Notes under the pieces: model-generated | Database searches by the model: none | What the model saw: the letters and a program-made list of their open reading frames with translations, nothing else | What the model was told of the DNA's origin: nothing | Position numbers and translations under genes: made by a program | NCBI GenBank assembly: GCA_000510845.1 | Contig: AZOF01000006.1 | Coordinates: 1 to 64,000, forward strand | From: an alpha proteobacterium SCGC AAA028-D10 | GTDB lineage: Bacteria > Pseudomonadota > Alphaproteobacteria > Pelagibacterales > Pelagibacteraceae | Length of the DNA stretch: 64,000 nucleotides | Direction: 5' to 3' | In this document: one piece after another, positions 43,141 through 54,416 of the stretch | How positions within the stretch are numbered: position 1 is the first letter of the stretch | Layout: each line of letters begins with the position of its first letter

Positions 43141-43338
43141 TTATTTAAAAAATTTAAAGAATAAAGAGACAATAATTGAAATAACAATGCAAGTTACAAT
43201 TGGAAAATAAAAAGAATATTTCTCACCCTTTACACTAATGTCACCAGGCAATCTGCCAAGTGGAATTTCTTTAGCAAGCGGCCAAAACAATCCAACAATT
43301 AATATTAAAATTCCAATGATGATTAATGCTTTTTGCAT
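43141..43338 (-). CDS. DUF2905 membrane protein, 65 aa
   Basis: Two hydrophobic helices flank the conserved loop GRLPGDISVKGEKYSFYFP, which defines DUF2905. Function unknown. Its start overlaps the stop of pyruvate kinase by 1 bp (TAATG on the minus strand), so it is translated from the pyk message. Confidence 0.92.
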   Translation of the reverse strand: MQKALIIIGILILIVGLFWPLAKEIPLGRLPGDISVKGEKYSFYFPIVTCIVISIIVSLFFKFFK

Positions 43339-44753
43339 TAGTTTTTACCTAATTGATAAAGACGGATCATATTGGTCATCTTCGATTTACCAAATGGTAA
43401 ACCTGCAGTGATAATAGCATAACCACCCATTTTAGTTAATTTTCTAGATTTAATAATTTGTTTTGAAATCTTCATCATCTGAACCCAGTTTTTAGCATCA
43501 CTATTAGTAATAGAAGTGACACCCCACAGTAATGAAAGTTGCCTTGAGATATTTATATTTGGTGAGATAGTTATAATTTTTGCAGAAGGTCTTATGGCTG
43601 AGATTAATCGTGCGGTATTACCAGTCACTGAAAATCCAATGATAGCTTCAACTTTTATGTTGTAGGCGATATCTTTAATTGCAAGGGCGATTGCTTTAAC
43701 CGGTTCATTATTAATTTTAGTTTTACTTTTAAATAAACTGATATTTTCTTTTTTATATTTTTCTGTTGAGACAATGGTTTTCTTCATCGCTTGCACGGCT
43801 TGAATTGGATATTTTCCAACTGCTGTTTCAGCAGACAACATCACTACATCCGTTCCTTGAAATACAGCTGTGCCAATATCGTTAATTTCAGCTCGTGTTG
43901 GTTTATTATTTTCAATCATGCTCTCAAGCATTTGCGTTGCTATGATAACGGGTTTGCCAAGTTCAGAACATTTTTTAACAATATCTAATTGAACATGTGG
44001 CACTTCATTAGCACCAATTTCAACGGCAAGATCACCTCGTGCAACCATGATTGCATCTGATGTTTGAATAATGTCTTTAATATTTTTAATGGCACTTTTG
44101 TTTTCAACTTTTGCAATAATGCCCGTATCTTGTGGAATAAGTTTTCTTGTTTGTTTAATAATTTTTGAATTCTTCACGTAAGAAAGCGCAATCCAATTAC
44201 AACCTAATTTTTTTGCAATACTAATGTCTTTTTTATCTTTTGCAGTTAGATCATCAAAATCAACTTCTAGTCCTGGAATATGAATGCTTTTAAAATTTTT
44301 GATAATACAATCGTTTTGACAAATAGTTTGAATAGAGTTTTTTGAAAATTTTGCAATTTTAAAGACGAATTTTCCATCATCAATTAAAATTTTATTACTC
44401 TTCTTTATTTTCTTAAAAATTTCAGGATAGGGTAGATACACTCGACTTTGACTGCCTATTTTTTTATTTAAATCAAAATTAAAAGTATCGCCTCTTTTAA
44501 GTGACGCTTGATTTTTTAAAATTTTACCAATTCTAAGCTTTATTCCTTGAAGATCTGCAACGATAGCAATGGGCTTTGCATTTAATTTTTCACAGTCTCT
44601 AATAATTTTTACAATCTTTTCAATCCCACTTAAGTTGTGACTAAAATTAATTCTAAAGCCATCTACACCTGAACGAATTAACTGATTAATAATATTTTTC
44701 TTAAATATCGAAGGGCCTAGGGTTGCAAGTATTTTTGCTTTTTTATCCATCAA
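43338..44753 (-). CDS. pyk: Pyruvate kinase
   Basis: The 471-residue enzyme makes pyruvate and ATP from phosphoenolpyruvate and ADP. Signatures include KILATLGPS, DGFRINFSH, DLQGIKLRIG, the catalytic Lys region NWIALSYVKN, MVARGDLAVEIG and VVMLSAETAVGKYP. Length is normal. It leads a two-gene message with the DUF2905 gene and has a 30-residue membrane peptide gene divergent upstream. Confidence 0.96.
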   Translation of the reverse strand: MMDKKAKILATLGPSIFKKNIINQLIRSGVDGFRINFSHNLSGIEKIVKIIRDCEKLNAKPIAIVADLQGIKLRIGKILKNQASLKRGDTFNFDLNKKIGSQSRVYLPYPEIFKKIKKSNKILIDDGKFVFKIAKFSKNSIQTICQNDCIIKNFKSIHIPGLEVDFDDLTAKDKKDISIAKKLGCNWIALSYVKNSKIIKQTRKLIPQDTGIIAKVENKSAIKNIKDIIQTSDAIMVARGDLAVEIGANEVPHVQLDIVKKCSELGKPVIIATQMLESMIENNKPTRAEINDIGTAVFQGTDVVMLSAETAVGKYPIQAVQAMKKTIVSTEKYKKENISLFKSKTKINNEPVKAIALAIKDIAYNIKVEAIIGFSVTGNTARLISAIRPSAKIITISPNINISRQLSLLWGVTSITNSDAKNWVQMMKISKQIIKSRKLTKMGGYAIITAGLPFGKSKMTNMIRLYQLGKN

Positions 44754-44829
44754 TTAGATTCATTATAAAATACCATTTTGGCAAATGTAAGATGATTATG
44801 TTATAATAGTTCATTAATAGAAGTTTGCT

Positions 44830-44922
44830 ATGTCACTAACTCAGCCAGAACTGATCCAACTCATCATTCTATTAATCGTATTGTTTATTATTATCTGGAA
44901 TTTTATGCGGGGAAGATTTTAA
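44830..44922 (+). CDS. Membrane microprotein, 30 aa
   Basis: A 31-codon frame encodes a short polar start (MSLTQPEL), one hydrophobic helix (IQLIILLIVLFIIIWNF) and a basic end (MRGRF). The charge pattern is N-out/C-in. The stop region overlaps the end of the convergent DCC1-like gene by 4 bp. It is divergent from pyk. Function unknown; similar tiny proteins recur in this window. Confidence 0.55.
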   Translation: MSLTQPELIQLIILLIVLFIIIWNFMRGRF

Positions 44923-45272
44923 TTAAAAATTTTGTTTTTCAAATATAATGGCAGTGCAATTGCTTCATAAATTATAAAGAATACTTGAAATAATATTGGC
45001 TGCTTTAGAATTTTTGCAAGGGTTTTAAACCTATCAATTTCATTCCAAATAATTAAAAAAACTTTAGCGCCAGCAATTAATTCTCCATTCACCATTGCAT
45101 GCATTCTGCGCATTAACTGATCTTTAGTTTTCTTTGTTTCGATATAGGCTGAAATATTGTCATTAATGTTCACCCATTGAATAAGAGGATTTTTAATCTT
45201 AGTTTTATAATAATTAATTTCACTGTTACAAATAGAGCACGACTGATTAAAATATATTTTAATGTTATCCAT
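44919..45272 (-). CDS. DCC1-like (DUF393) thiol-disulfide protein
   Basis: The 117-residue protein has a thioredoxin-like active site Cys12-Ser-Ile-Cys15 after the beta strand IKIYFNQ, then RRMHAMVNGELIAGAKVFLIIWNEI, matching the DUF393/DCC family. It probably handles disulfides, but partners are unknown. The C-terminal part is hydrophobic and may touch the membrane. Confidence 0.85.
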   Translation of the reverse strand: MDNIKIYFNQSCSICNSEINYYKTKIKNPLIQWVNINDNISAYIETKKTKDQLMRRMHAMVNGELIAGAKVFLIIWNEIDRFKTLAKILKQPILFQVFFIIYEAIALPLYLKNKIFN

Positions 45273-45332
45273 ATTTTTAAATATTTAATTTGTATTAATA
45301 AACAGTAAACTATTTTATATTAAATTAACTTC

Positions 45333-45902
45333 ATGAGTAAAATTTTCATAGTTTATGGTCATTATAGTGATCAATCTTTTAATGCAGCAATACGCGATAC
45401 CTTTATAGAAACTGCAAAACAGCAAGGTCATAGTATTGATTGTGTAGATTTGTATAAGGAAAATTTTGATCCTGTATTTCGAGGTGAAGAACCTGACAAA
45501 ACTGTTATTGATCACCGCGAGCGAATAAAAAAATGTGACACCATTGTTTTAATTGCACCCATCTGGAATTTTAGAATGCCAGCAATTCTTGAGGGCTGGA
45601 TTGATAAAGTATTAGCGCCACCTTTTGCATTTACTTTCAAAAAGTTGTGGGGAAATTATGGTTATCCAATCGGTAATTTAAAAGATAAAAAAGCAGTTAT
45701 TTTTTGCACCTATGGCTCTCCGCGTCTTGCAATTACAACTTTCTTTTTAAACTTGCCGATCCGAAGATTAAAACGAGGCGTATTTCACATTTGTGGCATA
45801 AGAGATATTAAATATAGAAGATATTTTGCCGTTCCCTTCGTAACTCCTGAGGAGCGAGTTGAATTTTTACAAGATGTAAAACAAACTGCGCAAAGTTTAT
45901 AA
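45333..45902 (+). CDS. NAD(P)H:quinone oxidoreductase-like flavoprotein
   Basis: A 189-residue flavodoxin_2-fold protein: IFIVYGHYSDQSFN for FMN/FAD phosphate binding and APIWNFRMPAILEGWIDKVL with the WxF and G-W-D-x-V motifs of KefF/MdaB-type reductases. Such enzymes do two-electron reduction of quinones. The gene stands alone before the ATP-grasp gene. Confidence 0.88.
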   Translation: MSKIFIVYGHYSDQSFNAAIRDTFIETAKQQGHSIDCVDLYKENFDPVFRGEEPDKTVIDHRERIKKCDTIVLIAPIWNFRMPAILEGWIDKVLAPPFAFTFKKLWGNYGYPIGNLKDKKAVIFCTYGSPRLAITTFFLNLPIRRLKRGVFHICGIRDIKYRRYFAVPFVTPEERVEFLQDVKQTAQSL

Positions 45903-45936
45903 TTGAAATAAATTGAGTTAAGTTTTAATTAAAATT

Positions 45937-46857
45937 ATGAAAGCTTATATTATCCACGAAAATGAGGAGTGGTCTTTACCTCTAAAAGAACAATTGCAAA
46001 AATTATCTGTGCCCTTTGAAGATTGGCATATGGCAAAAGTTAATTTAAACACAGCTTCTATTCCACCCAATGGAGTTTTTTACAATCGAATGAGTGCATC
46101 TTCCCATTCACGAGGACATCGCTTTGCACCAGAATATACAGCGGTGATTTTAAATTGGTTATCTTTTTATAACAGACGAATTATCAATGGTGAAAACGCA
46201 CTTGCTTTAGAAATTAGCAAATCCTTACAATACAAAAAATTAAATGAACAAAATATTAAAACACCAAAATCTATTTTTTGTTCTGGAAAAGCAAATATCT
46301 TATCTGCAGCAGATCATTTTACTAAACCCTTCATCACTAAGCACAATAGAGCTGGACGTGGACTTGGGGTGAAATTATTTCAAAATAAAATTGAACTTGA
46401 AAAGTATGTAAACGGCGATCAATTTGAAGATTCAATTGATGGTATTACAATTTTACAAGATTATATTGAAGCAGATCCAAAAGTAGTCACTCGCGTTGAA
46501 TTTATAAACTCTAAATTTTATTATGCGGTTCAAGTGGATGCTAGCGATAGCTTTGAATTATGCCCAGCTGATGCCTGCAATGTTGAAGCACAATTTTGTC
46601 CAACCAATCCAGATGGCAATAAATTTATGATTGTTAAAAACTATCAAAACCCACTCATAGAAAAGTATGAAAAATTTTTAAAAGCAAATCATATTGAGAT
46701 TGCAGGTATTGAATATATGCTTGATAAAAATGGTGAAAGCTTCACCTATGATGTGAATACTAATACGAACTATAACTCCGTTGCTGAAAAAATTTCAGGT
46801 CAGTTTGGAATGTTAAAAATTGCACAATTTTTAAAAGCAGAACTTGAAAAGTTATAA
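45937..46857 (+). CDS. RimK-type ATP-grasp ligase
   Basis: The 306-residue protein has an ATP-grasp fold: KPFITKHNRAGRGLGVKLF for the ATP lysine and glycine loop, LQDYIEADPKVVTRVEF, and the metal-binding DVNTNTNYN near the C-terminus. RimK-like ligases join a carboxylate to an amine, often adding Glu to proteins or small molecules. The substrate is unknown. It is followed by a PspC-domain gene. Confidence 0.88.
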   Translation: MKAYIIHENEEWSLPLKEQLQKLSVPFEDWHMAKVNLNTASIPPNGVFYNRMSASSHSRGHRFAPEYTAVILNWLSFYNRRIINGENALALEISKSLQYKKLNEQNIKTPKSIFCSGKANILSAADHFTKPFITKHNRAGRGLGVKLFQNKIELEKYVNGDQFEDSIDGITILQDYIEADPKVVTRVEFINSKFYYAVQVDASDSFELCPADACNVEAQFCPTNPDGNKFMIVKNYQNPLIEKYEKFLKANHIEIAGIEYMLDKNGESFTYDVNTNTNYNSVAEKISGQFGMLKIAQFLKAELEKL

Positions 46858-46878
46858 ATAATTTATATAAAACAAGTG

Positions 46879-47085
46879 ATGCAAGACCAAAACAATAATA
46901 TGTACCGTAGCAGCGATGATAAATTCTTTGCAGGAGTTTGTTCAGGTATGGCGCATAAGTTGGGCTTTAGTAAATGGGGTTTGCGTTTTGCATTTATAAT
47001 AGGCGCATTGTTTTATGGAGTGACTATTTTAATTTACATCATCTGCTGGATGGTTTTTAAACCGCGTCCAACTTTCAATCGTTAA
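46879..47085 (+). CDS. PspC-domain membrane protein
   Basis: This 68-residue protein has the PspC pattern FFAGVCSGMAHKLGF followed by one or two hydrophobic segments (FIIGALFYGVTILIYIICW). PspC domains take part in envelope stress signalling, but small stand-alone versions are common and unstudied. An in-frame GTG lies one codon upstream (46876). Confidence 0.88.
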   Translation: MQDQNNNMYRSSDDKFFAGVCSGMAHKLGFSKWGLRFAFIIGALFYGVTILIYIICWMVFKPRPTFNR

Positions 47086-47106
47086 GTTTTTTTTTAAATT
47101 TAAATT

Positions 47107-48105
47107 ATGAGTGAAGAAAATATTAAGTTTGCTGATTTAGTTACATCTACGCGTGGCAATTTAGTTGAAAATATTCATCAAGGTGTTGCGGTTGCAATGG
47201 ATTCAGAAGGGCGAGTGATAAAAAAATGGGGAGATATTACAACTGAAATATTTCCACGTTCTGCACTTAAACTCATTCAAACATTTGGAATTATAACAAC
47301 AGGTGCTGATAAAGCTTTAAAACTTAAAGATGAACAAATTGCATTTGCAACCTCCTCTCATCACGCAGAACCTGTGCATCTTGATATGGTTAAGTCTTGG
47401 CTTTCAGAACTTGAATTAGAAGAGGAAGATTTAATGTTAGGATCTGCTTGGCCGCTAAGCCAGAAAAGAAAAGATTATATAGTCAGACAAGAGGGTCGAA
47501 AGAGTAAAATTTATCATAATTGTTCTGGAAAACATTGCGGACAATTATCTATTTGCAAACACAGTAAATTTAAAACTTTAAATTATCACGATCCAAAACA
47601 CCCAGTGCAAAAACTATTTATAGAAAATTTAGAAAAATTAGCTGAAGTTCAAATTAAAAATATTGGAATTGATGGATGTAATTTGCCAGCGCCAAGTCTG
47701 CCCCTTAATCAATTTGCAAAAGCTTTGACAAAGTTTGCAGATCCTTCAAAATTAGAAGGGATTGAACAAAAAGCGGTTATTAAAATATTTGAATCTTGCG
47801 TAAAACATCCGTTATTATTTGGTGGATCGGAGAGTGTGAATTCTATTTTAACAAAGAGTAGTAATAAAAAAGTTCTAATTAAAAATGGTGCGGATGGCGT
47901 CTTTATAGCAATCGCTCCAGATGAAAAAGCAGTGCTGGTAGTTAAGATCAAAGATGGCAACATGAAAGCTGCCGAGGTTGCAATTGCTGGATTATTAGAA
48001 GAGATGAAATTCTTAAATAACGATGAGACTAAAAAATTAAAAAGTCAGCCAATCTTAAACTCAACTGTTACAAAGATTGGAAAAATGGAGTGGATTTCCC
48101 TTTAA
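47107..48105 (+). CDS. L-asparaginase, Rhizobium etli type
   Basis: The 332-residue protein fits the plant-like/Rhizobium asparaginase family unrelated to E. coli AnsA/B. Key residues by family pattern are present: Ser and Lys in PRSALKLIQ, Ser-Ser-His in ATSSHHAEPVH, and zinc-linked cysteines in HNCSGKHCG and DGCNLPAPSLP. It splits asparagine to aspartate and ammonia in the cytoplasm. The next gene acts on serine and glyoxylate. Confidence 0.9.
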   Translation: MSEENIKFADLVTSTRGNLVENIHQGVAVAMDSEGRVIKKWGDITTEIFPRSALKLIQTFGIITTGADKALKLKDEQIAFATSSHHAEPVHLDMVKSWLSELELEEEDLMLGSAWPLSQKRKDYIVRQEGRKSKIYHNCSGKHCGQLSICKHSKFKTLNYHDPKHPVQKLFIENLEKLAEVQIKNIGIDGCNLPAPSLPLNQFAKALTKFADPSKLEGIEQKAVIKIFESCVKHPLLFGGSESVNSILTKSSNKKVLIKNGADGVFIAIAPDEKAVLVVKIKDGNMKAAEVAIAGLLEEMKFLNNDETKKLKSQPILNSTVTKIGKMEWISL

Positions 48106-48154
48106 AAGTTAATTTACTTATTTATTTATTGTGGTCTATTAACTTTTAAATTTT

Positions 48155-49330
48155 ATGGCAAAATCAAATTCTTTTCGACCAGGTAAACACTTATTACAAG
48201 TTCCAGGACCTACCAATATTCCTGATCGAGTTTTAAGAGCAATGAGTTTTCCAACAATAGATCATCGCGGTCCAGAATTTGCAGAAATTACAAAAAGAGT
48301 TCTAGATAAAATTAGAGGAATTTTTAAAACTACTCAGCCTGTTATTATATTTCCAGGTTCAGGAACAGGAGCTTGGGAAGCTGCAATTGTAAACACATTA
48401 AATCCTTATGATAAAGTATTGATGTTTGAAACTGGACAATTTTCAACATTATGGGCAGAGCAGGCAAAAAAATTTAATTTAGAAGTTGAACTTGTACCAG
48501 GCGATTGGCGCACTGGAGCAGATCCAAAGATTATTGAAAAAAAATTAAGTGAAGACAAATCGCATAAAATAAAAGCAGTCTTTGCTTTGCACAATGAAAC
48601 GTCCACAGGCGTTACCAGTAACATTGCAAAAATTCGACAAGCAATGGATAGTGCAAAACACCCCGCACTATTAATGGTTGATACAATTTCATCCCTTGCT
48701 TCAATTGATTATTGTCACGATGATTGGAAAGTTGATGTGACAGTGTGTGGATCGCAAAAAGGACTATTATTACCACCAGGACTTTCTTTTAATGCCGTAA
48801 GTCAAAAAGCTTTAGAGGCTCATAAAAAATCTACTATGCAAAAATCATATTGGGATTGGAAACCTATTTTGACAAATAACAAAGACAATGCTTTTCCATA
48901 CACGCCACCAGTAAATATGTTTTTTGGTCTTGAAGAGGCAATGAACATGTTAAATGAAGAAGGATTAGAAAATGTTTTTAAACGTCATGCACGATTAGCG
49001 GAAGCAACAAGAGTTGCAGTTAAAGCTTGGGGTCTTGAGGTTTTAGCAAAAAATCCAGAGGAATATTCAAATACTATTACTGCAGTTCTACTTCCTCAAG
49101 GTCACGACTCCGACAATCTTAGAAAAGTTATTTATGATGAATATAATATGTCGTTGGGAATGGGTTTAAATAAAGTGAAGGGAAAAGTATTTAGAATAGG
49201 CCACCTTGGAGATTTTAATGAAATTATGTTGGCTGGAGCCTTAGCTGGCGTTGAATTAGGACTTAGAAAAGCAAAAATTCCTCATAAAGCTGGCGGACTA
49301 ATGGCTGCCATAGATTATCTTGCAAAATAA
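48155..49330 (+). CDS. Serine--glyoxylate aminotransferase
   Basis: This 391-residue class V PLP enzyme has the N-terminal LQVPGPTNIPDRVLRAM, the PLP lysine in GSQKGLLLPPGLSF and IGHLGDFNE near the end. It transfers the amino group of serine to glyoxylate, giving hydroxypyruvate and glycine, in photorespiration-like or serine-cycle metabolism. Alanine--glyoxylate aminotransferase is the closest alternative. Confidence 0.92.
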   Translation: MAKSNSFRPGKHLLQVPGPTNIPDRVLRAMSFPTIDHRGPEFAEITKRVLDKIRGIFKTTQPVIIFPGSGTGAWEAAIVNTLNPYDKVLMFETGQFSTLWAEQAKKFNLEVELVPGDWRTGADPKIIEKKLSEDKSHKIKAVFALHNETSTGVTSNIAKIRQAMDSAKHPALLMVDTISSLASIDYCHDDWKVDVTVCGSQKGLLLPPGLSFNAVSQKALEAHKKSTMQKSYWDWKPILTNNKDNAFPYTPPVNMFFGLEEAMNMLNEEGLENVFKRHARLAEATRVAVKAWGLEVLAKNPEEYSNTITAVLLPQGHDSDNLRKVIYDEYNMSLGMGLNKVKGKVFRIGHLGDFNEIMLAGALAGVELGLRKAKIPHKAGGLMAAIDYLAK

Positions 49331-49458
49331 GTTTGACTAAAAATTTAGCGATTAAAATATTTACCTGTTAAATATAGGGCAGTTAATTATCCGCGTCATT
49401 TTGCAATAAAAAAACTAAACCTAAAGTAGAAGTAAATTTATTGTTTGCTTAACATTAG

Positions 49459-51675
<2,217 letters not shown>

Positions 51676-51750
51676 ATAAAAACTTTAAAATTTTTTATGA
51701 TCGCCACGTAAAAAGTGGTAAGATGATATCTCTTAACCTTTGGAGGAATC

Positions 51751-51975
51751 ATGAACTTTGTAAAAAAATACATAAAATGGATTAGTACTGCACTTGTATT
51801 AACAGGGATATTACTGACTAATTTAAACATCTATCCACTTAACATTTTCTCACACGGATTAGGTGCTGTGGGTTGGACCATTGCAGGATTTATAAATAAA
51901 GATAAAGCTATTATGACAAACTTTGGATTACAGTTACCACTGTTTGTAATCGGTTATATAAACTTATTTTTTTAA
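51751..51975 (+). CDS. DUF6552-like small membrane protein, 74 aa
   Basis: Three short hydrophobic segments carry the pattern KWISTALVLTGILLTNLN then GAVGWTIAGFINKDKAIMTNFG. The G-W-x-x-A/V-G plus D-K/R-A-I-M motif is like DUF6552 of alphaproteobacteria. A strong GGAGG site lies at 51741-51745. A 40-residue microprotein gene follows after 3 bp. Confidence 0.65.
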   Translation: MNFVKKYIKWISTALVLTGILLTNLNIYPLNIFSHGLGAVGWTIAGFINKDKAIMTNFGLQLPLFVIGYINLFF

Positions 51976-51978
51976 AGA

Positions 51979-52101
51979 ATGATTAAAAATATAATATTTA
52001 GTTTTATTGATAAAATTATCAAAAGACCAAAATTAGTTATTATTGTAGCAGTCCTGATAGCTCTTTCGCCTTTGCTAATTAATGCCCTTAAGAAACTTTA
52101 A
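51979..52101 (+). CDS. Membrane microprotein, 40 aa
   Basis: A 41-codon frame starts 3 bp after the preceding stop, with an AAAG box. The product has a basic start (MIKNIIFSFIDKIIKRPK), one hydrophobic helix (LVIIVAVLIALSPLLI) and a short basic end (NALKKL). Tight spacing suggests translation with the DUF6552-like gene. Function unknown. Confidence 0.55.
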   Translation: MIKNIIFSFIDKIIKRPKLVIIVAVLIALSPLLINALKKL

Positions 52102-52135
52102 GATAAGTTTAGAATAGTTAGTTAAATAAATTATC

Positions 52136-52984
52136 ATGTCATTTTTAAAAAGAGCCCTTATTGTCATCATTGCATTAACTTTTGTTGGCTGCAGCGTTAT
52201 TACTTTAAGCTACAACAGGCTTCCAATTGTAGCGGCGTATCAACTAGATTCAATTTTTGATCTCACCGACCAGCAAAGTAGTTTGGCTCGAAAAGAATTA
52301 GATAACTGGTTATCGTGGCATCGTACAACGCATTTACCGCAGTATGCAAATAAACTTAAAAGTTATGAAAAATTAATCATTCAAGATTTAACACCGCAAC
52401 AGTTTTGTAAAGAAGTCGACGTGATCCGTATTTTTGTTGATGAAGCGGTTGTGCAATTTTTACCAGCGCTTGTCCCAATTGCAAAAACATTAACGCCTAA
52501 ACAAATTGAAAATTGGAATAAATATCAATTAAAAAATGATGAAGAATTTATGACCAATTTTGGATTAGGTCGCAAGGGCGAAATAATAAATGAAAGACGA
52601 TTAGAAAAAGCAATTGATCGTGCAGAAATGTTTTATGGAACATTATCTTTGGAGCAAAAAGAATGGATCGCAAAGCGTCTTGAAAAAAGTGCTTTTAAAG
52701 CAGAACTTGTTTTACCAGAGCGAAAACGCCGACATAATGAAGCAGTTGCTGCGGTAAATCTTATTCAAAAGGGTGCTCAACCTTTACAAACTTTAAAAAA
52801 TGTTTGGAAAAATAATCAACAATCTCCAGATCCAAAGTATGCAAATTATAGCGAGCAAATGTTAAAAGATGGTTGCGTGCAATTATCAGAACTACACAAC
52901 AGAACAACACTTGAGCAACGCTTAAAAGCTGCACAAAAACTGCAGGGTTATGCAAATGATTTTCAAAGTTTAATCAAACCTTAA
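52136..52984 (+). CDS. DUF6279-family lipoprotein
   Basis: The 282-residue protein has a lipoprotein signal (lipobox VGCS at about residues 17-20) and a wholly helical mature domain with YNRLPIVAAYQLDSIFDLTDQQ and FLPALVPIAKTLTPKQIENW. This matches the DUF6279 family of envelope lipoproteins of unknown role. It stands alone. Confidence 0.85.
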   Translation: MSFLKRALIVIIALTFVGCSVITLSYNRLPIVAAYQLDSIFDLTDQQSSLARKELDNWLSWHRTTHLPQYANKLKSYEKLIIQDLTPQQFCKEVDVIRIFVDEAVVQFLPALVPIAKTLTPKQIENWNKYQLKNDEEFMTNFGLGRKGEIINERRLEKAIDRAEMFYGTLSLEQKEWIAKRLEKSAFKAELVLPERKRRHNEAVAAVNLIQKGAQPLQTLKNVWKNNQQSPDPKYANYSEQMLKDGCVQLSELHNRTTLEQRLKAAQKLQGYANDFQSLIKP

Positions 52985-53043
52985 ATTTAATTATTATTTT
53001 TAACTTTGCGGGGAATTGTAAACTTTATTAAAGTTTAAATATC

Positions 53044-53427
53044 TTATAGTTCGTCTTTATCAATGCTGACACCTAAGTGCTTTGATCTTCTAAATTTTAA
53101 AATTACAATTGCAATAGCAAGAAGTAAAATTGCACCCGCTTCATAGACAAGCGTTGATGGATCAATATCTTTTTTTTGCAATATGATTAATCGTGCAAGG
53201 GCAGTGATTGCAATAAATAAAGGGTAAGCTAATCTAATCGTCTGTGTTCTCCAATAACCAGTCACCATTCCAATAACTTCTAAATAAATAAATAGTAATA
53301 ATAGATCTGGTAAACTGATGTTGCGGATTTGAATCATGTTCATAATCTCAAGTAAAAAAGCAATTGAGGTTGCAATGAGGATTACTGATGCAAATACAAG
53401 CTGTAATTTTCTAAAAAAACTTACCAT
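53044..53427 (-). CDS. PsiE-like phosphate-starvation-inducible membrane protein
   Basis: A 127-residue protein with four membrane helices and the PsiE motif LLLFIYLEVIGMVTGYW followed by a conserved RLAYPLFIAITALAR segment. PsiE is induced by phosphate starvation in E. coli; function unknown. The C-terminus is soluble and charged. Confidence 0.85.
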   Translation of the reverse strand: MVSFFRKLQLVFASVILIATSIAFLLEIMNMIQIRNISLPDLLLLFIYLEVIGMVTGYWRTQTIRLAYPLFIAITALARLIILQKKDIDPSTLVYEAGAILLLAIAIVILKFRRSKHLGVSIDKDEL

Positions 53428-53493
53428 AAGAATATGTGTATCATTAATTAATCACTTCCAAAAATGAATAGATGATAGTAAATATTAAAAATA

Positions 53494-53631
53494 ATGACTC
53501 CGTTGCTTGCTATTATTTTATTAGTATTTTCAATTGGTTTTCTCATGGCAATGGGACTTGAAAAACTGTGGTTAGTCATTGGTTTTTTTATAGCTTTAAT
53601 TGCTTATTTGCATTTTTTTGGGGGTATTTAA
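53494..53631 (+). CDS. Membrane microprotein, 45 aa
   Basis: The frame encodes two short hydrophobic helices around a GLEKLWL turn (MTPLLAIILLVFSIGFLMAM, then VIGFFIALIAYLHFF). It starts 67 bp from the divergent PsiE gene. Its neighbour at 53646 is another tiny membrane protein on the same strand, 14 bp on. Function unknown. Confidence 0.55.
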   Translation: MTPLLAIILLVFSIGFLMAMGLEKLWLVIGFFIALIAYLHFFGGI

Positions 53632-53645
53632 GGCGCTTATAAATT

Positions 53646-53750
53646 ATGAAAGATTCGTACTCATATATTCTCTTAGGACTTGCTATCGGCTTTGCAATTT
53701 ATCTTGCAGATAAGTACATATTTAAGATTATAAAAATTGCGTTAATTTAA
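53646..53750 (+). CDS. Membrane microprotein, 34 aa
   Basis: A 35-codon frame with a polar start (MKDSYSY), one hydrophobic helix (ILLGLAIGFAIYLAD) and a Lys/Ile-rich end. It follows another microprotein gene by 14 bp and precedes the convergent sodB end by 17 bp. Function unknown; evidence is the helix and charge pattern only. Confidence 0.5.
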   Translation: MKDSYSYILLGLAIGFAIYLADKYIFKIIKIALI

Positions 53751-53767
53751 TTTTAATAATTTAAAAA

Positions 53768-54358
53768 TTAACTTAATTGCGATTCAACAAACTCCCAATT
53801 CGCCAGCTCATTTAGAAAAGCTTTTAAATAGTCAGGTCTGCGGTTTTTATAATCAACGTAGTAAGCATGTTCCCAAACATCACAGCCAAAGATAGGCTTC
53901 ATATTATCGACTAATGGATTTGATGCGTTTGCTGTTTTTGTTACAACAAGTTTACCATTTTGAATGGCAAGCCAAGCCCAGCCTGAGCCAAATTGTGTAA
54001 TTCCTGCTTGAATAAAATCTTCCTTAAACTTTTCAACGCTGCCAAAATCAGCAATAATTCTCTTCTCTAATGTGCTTGGCATAGCTCCACCACCTTTAGG
54101 TTTCATACAATTCCAAAACAAAATATGATTCCAGTGCTGACCTGCATTATTAAAAATTGCAGCTTTTGATGCATCCTTTGCAGTTAGCTTAACAATTTCT
54201 TCTAAAGAATTTTTTGCAAGAGGCGTGTCTTTAATTAGATTATTTAAATTAGTTATATAAGTTTGATGATGTTTACCGTGATGCAAATCTAACGTTTCTT
54301 CAGACATTGCTGGAGTTAATGCATTTTTTGGATAATTTAATTTAGGTAGTTCAAACAT
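53768..54358 (-). CDS. sodB: Iron superoxide dismutase
   Basis: The 196-residue enzyme has the metal ligands in HHGKHHQTYI, AGQHWNHILFWNC and DVWEHAYYVDY. The segment QFGSGWAWLA and the length favour an Fe (or cambialistic) enzyme. It converts superoxide to oxygen and hydrogen peroxide, which KatG in this window can remove. The gene is alone on its strand. Confidence 0.93.
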   Translation of the reverse strand: MFELPKLNYPKNALTPAMSEETLDLHHGKHHQTYITNLNNLIKDTPLAKNSLEEIVKLTAKDASKAAIFNNAGQHWNHILFWNCMKPKGGGAMPSTLEKRIIADFGSVEKFKEDFIQAGITQFGSGWAWLAIQNGKLVVTKTANASNPLVDNMKPIFGCDVWEHAYYVDYKNRRPDYLKAFLNELANWEFVESQLS

Positions 54359-54416
54359 TTTTTTAAAAGTTAATATGTTTTAAATTATTAGACCAATCAT
54401 TGCTACAATAAAAATT

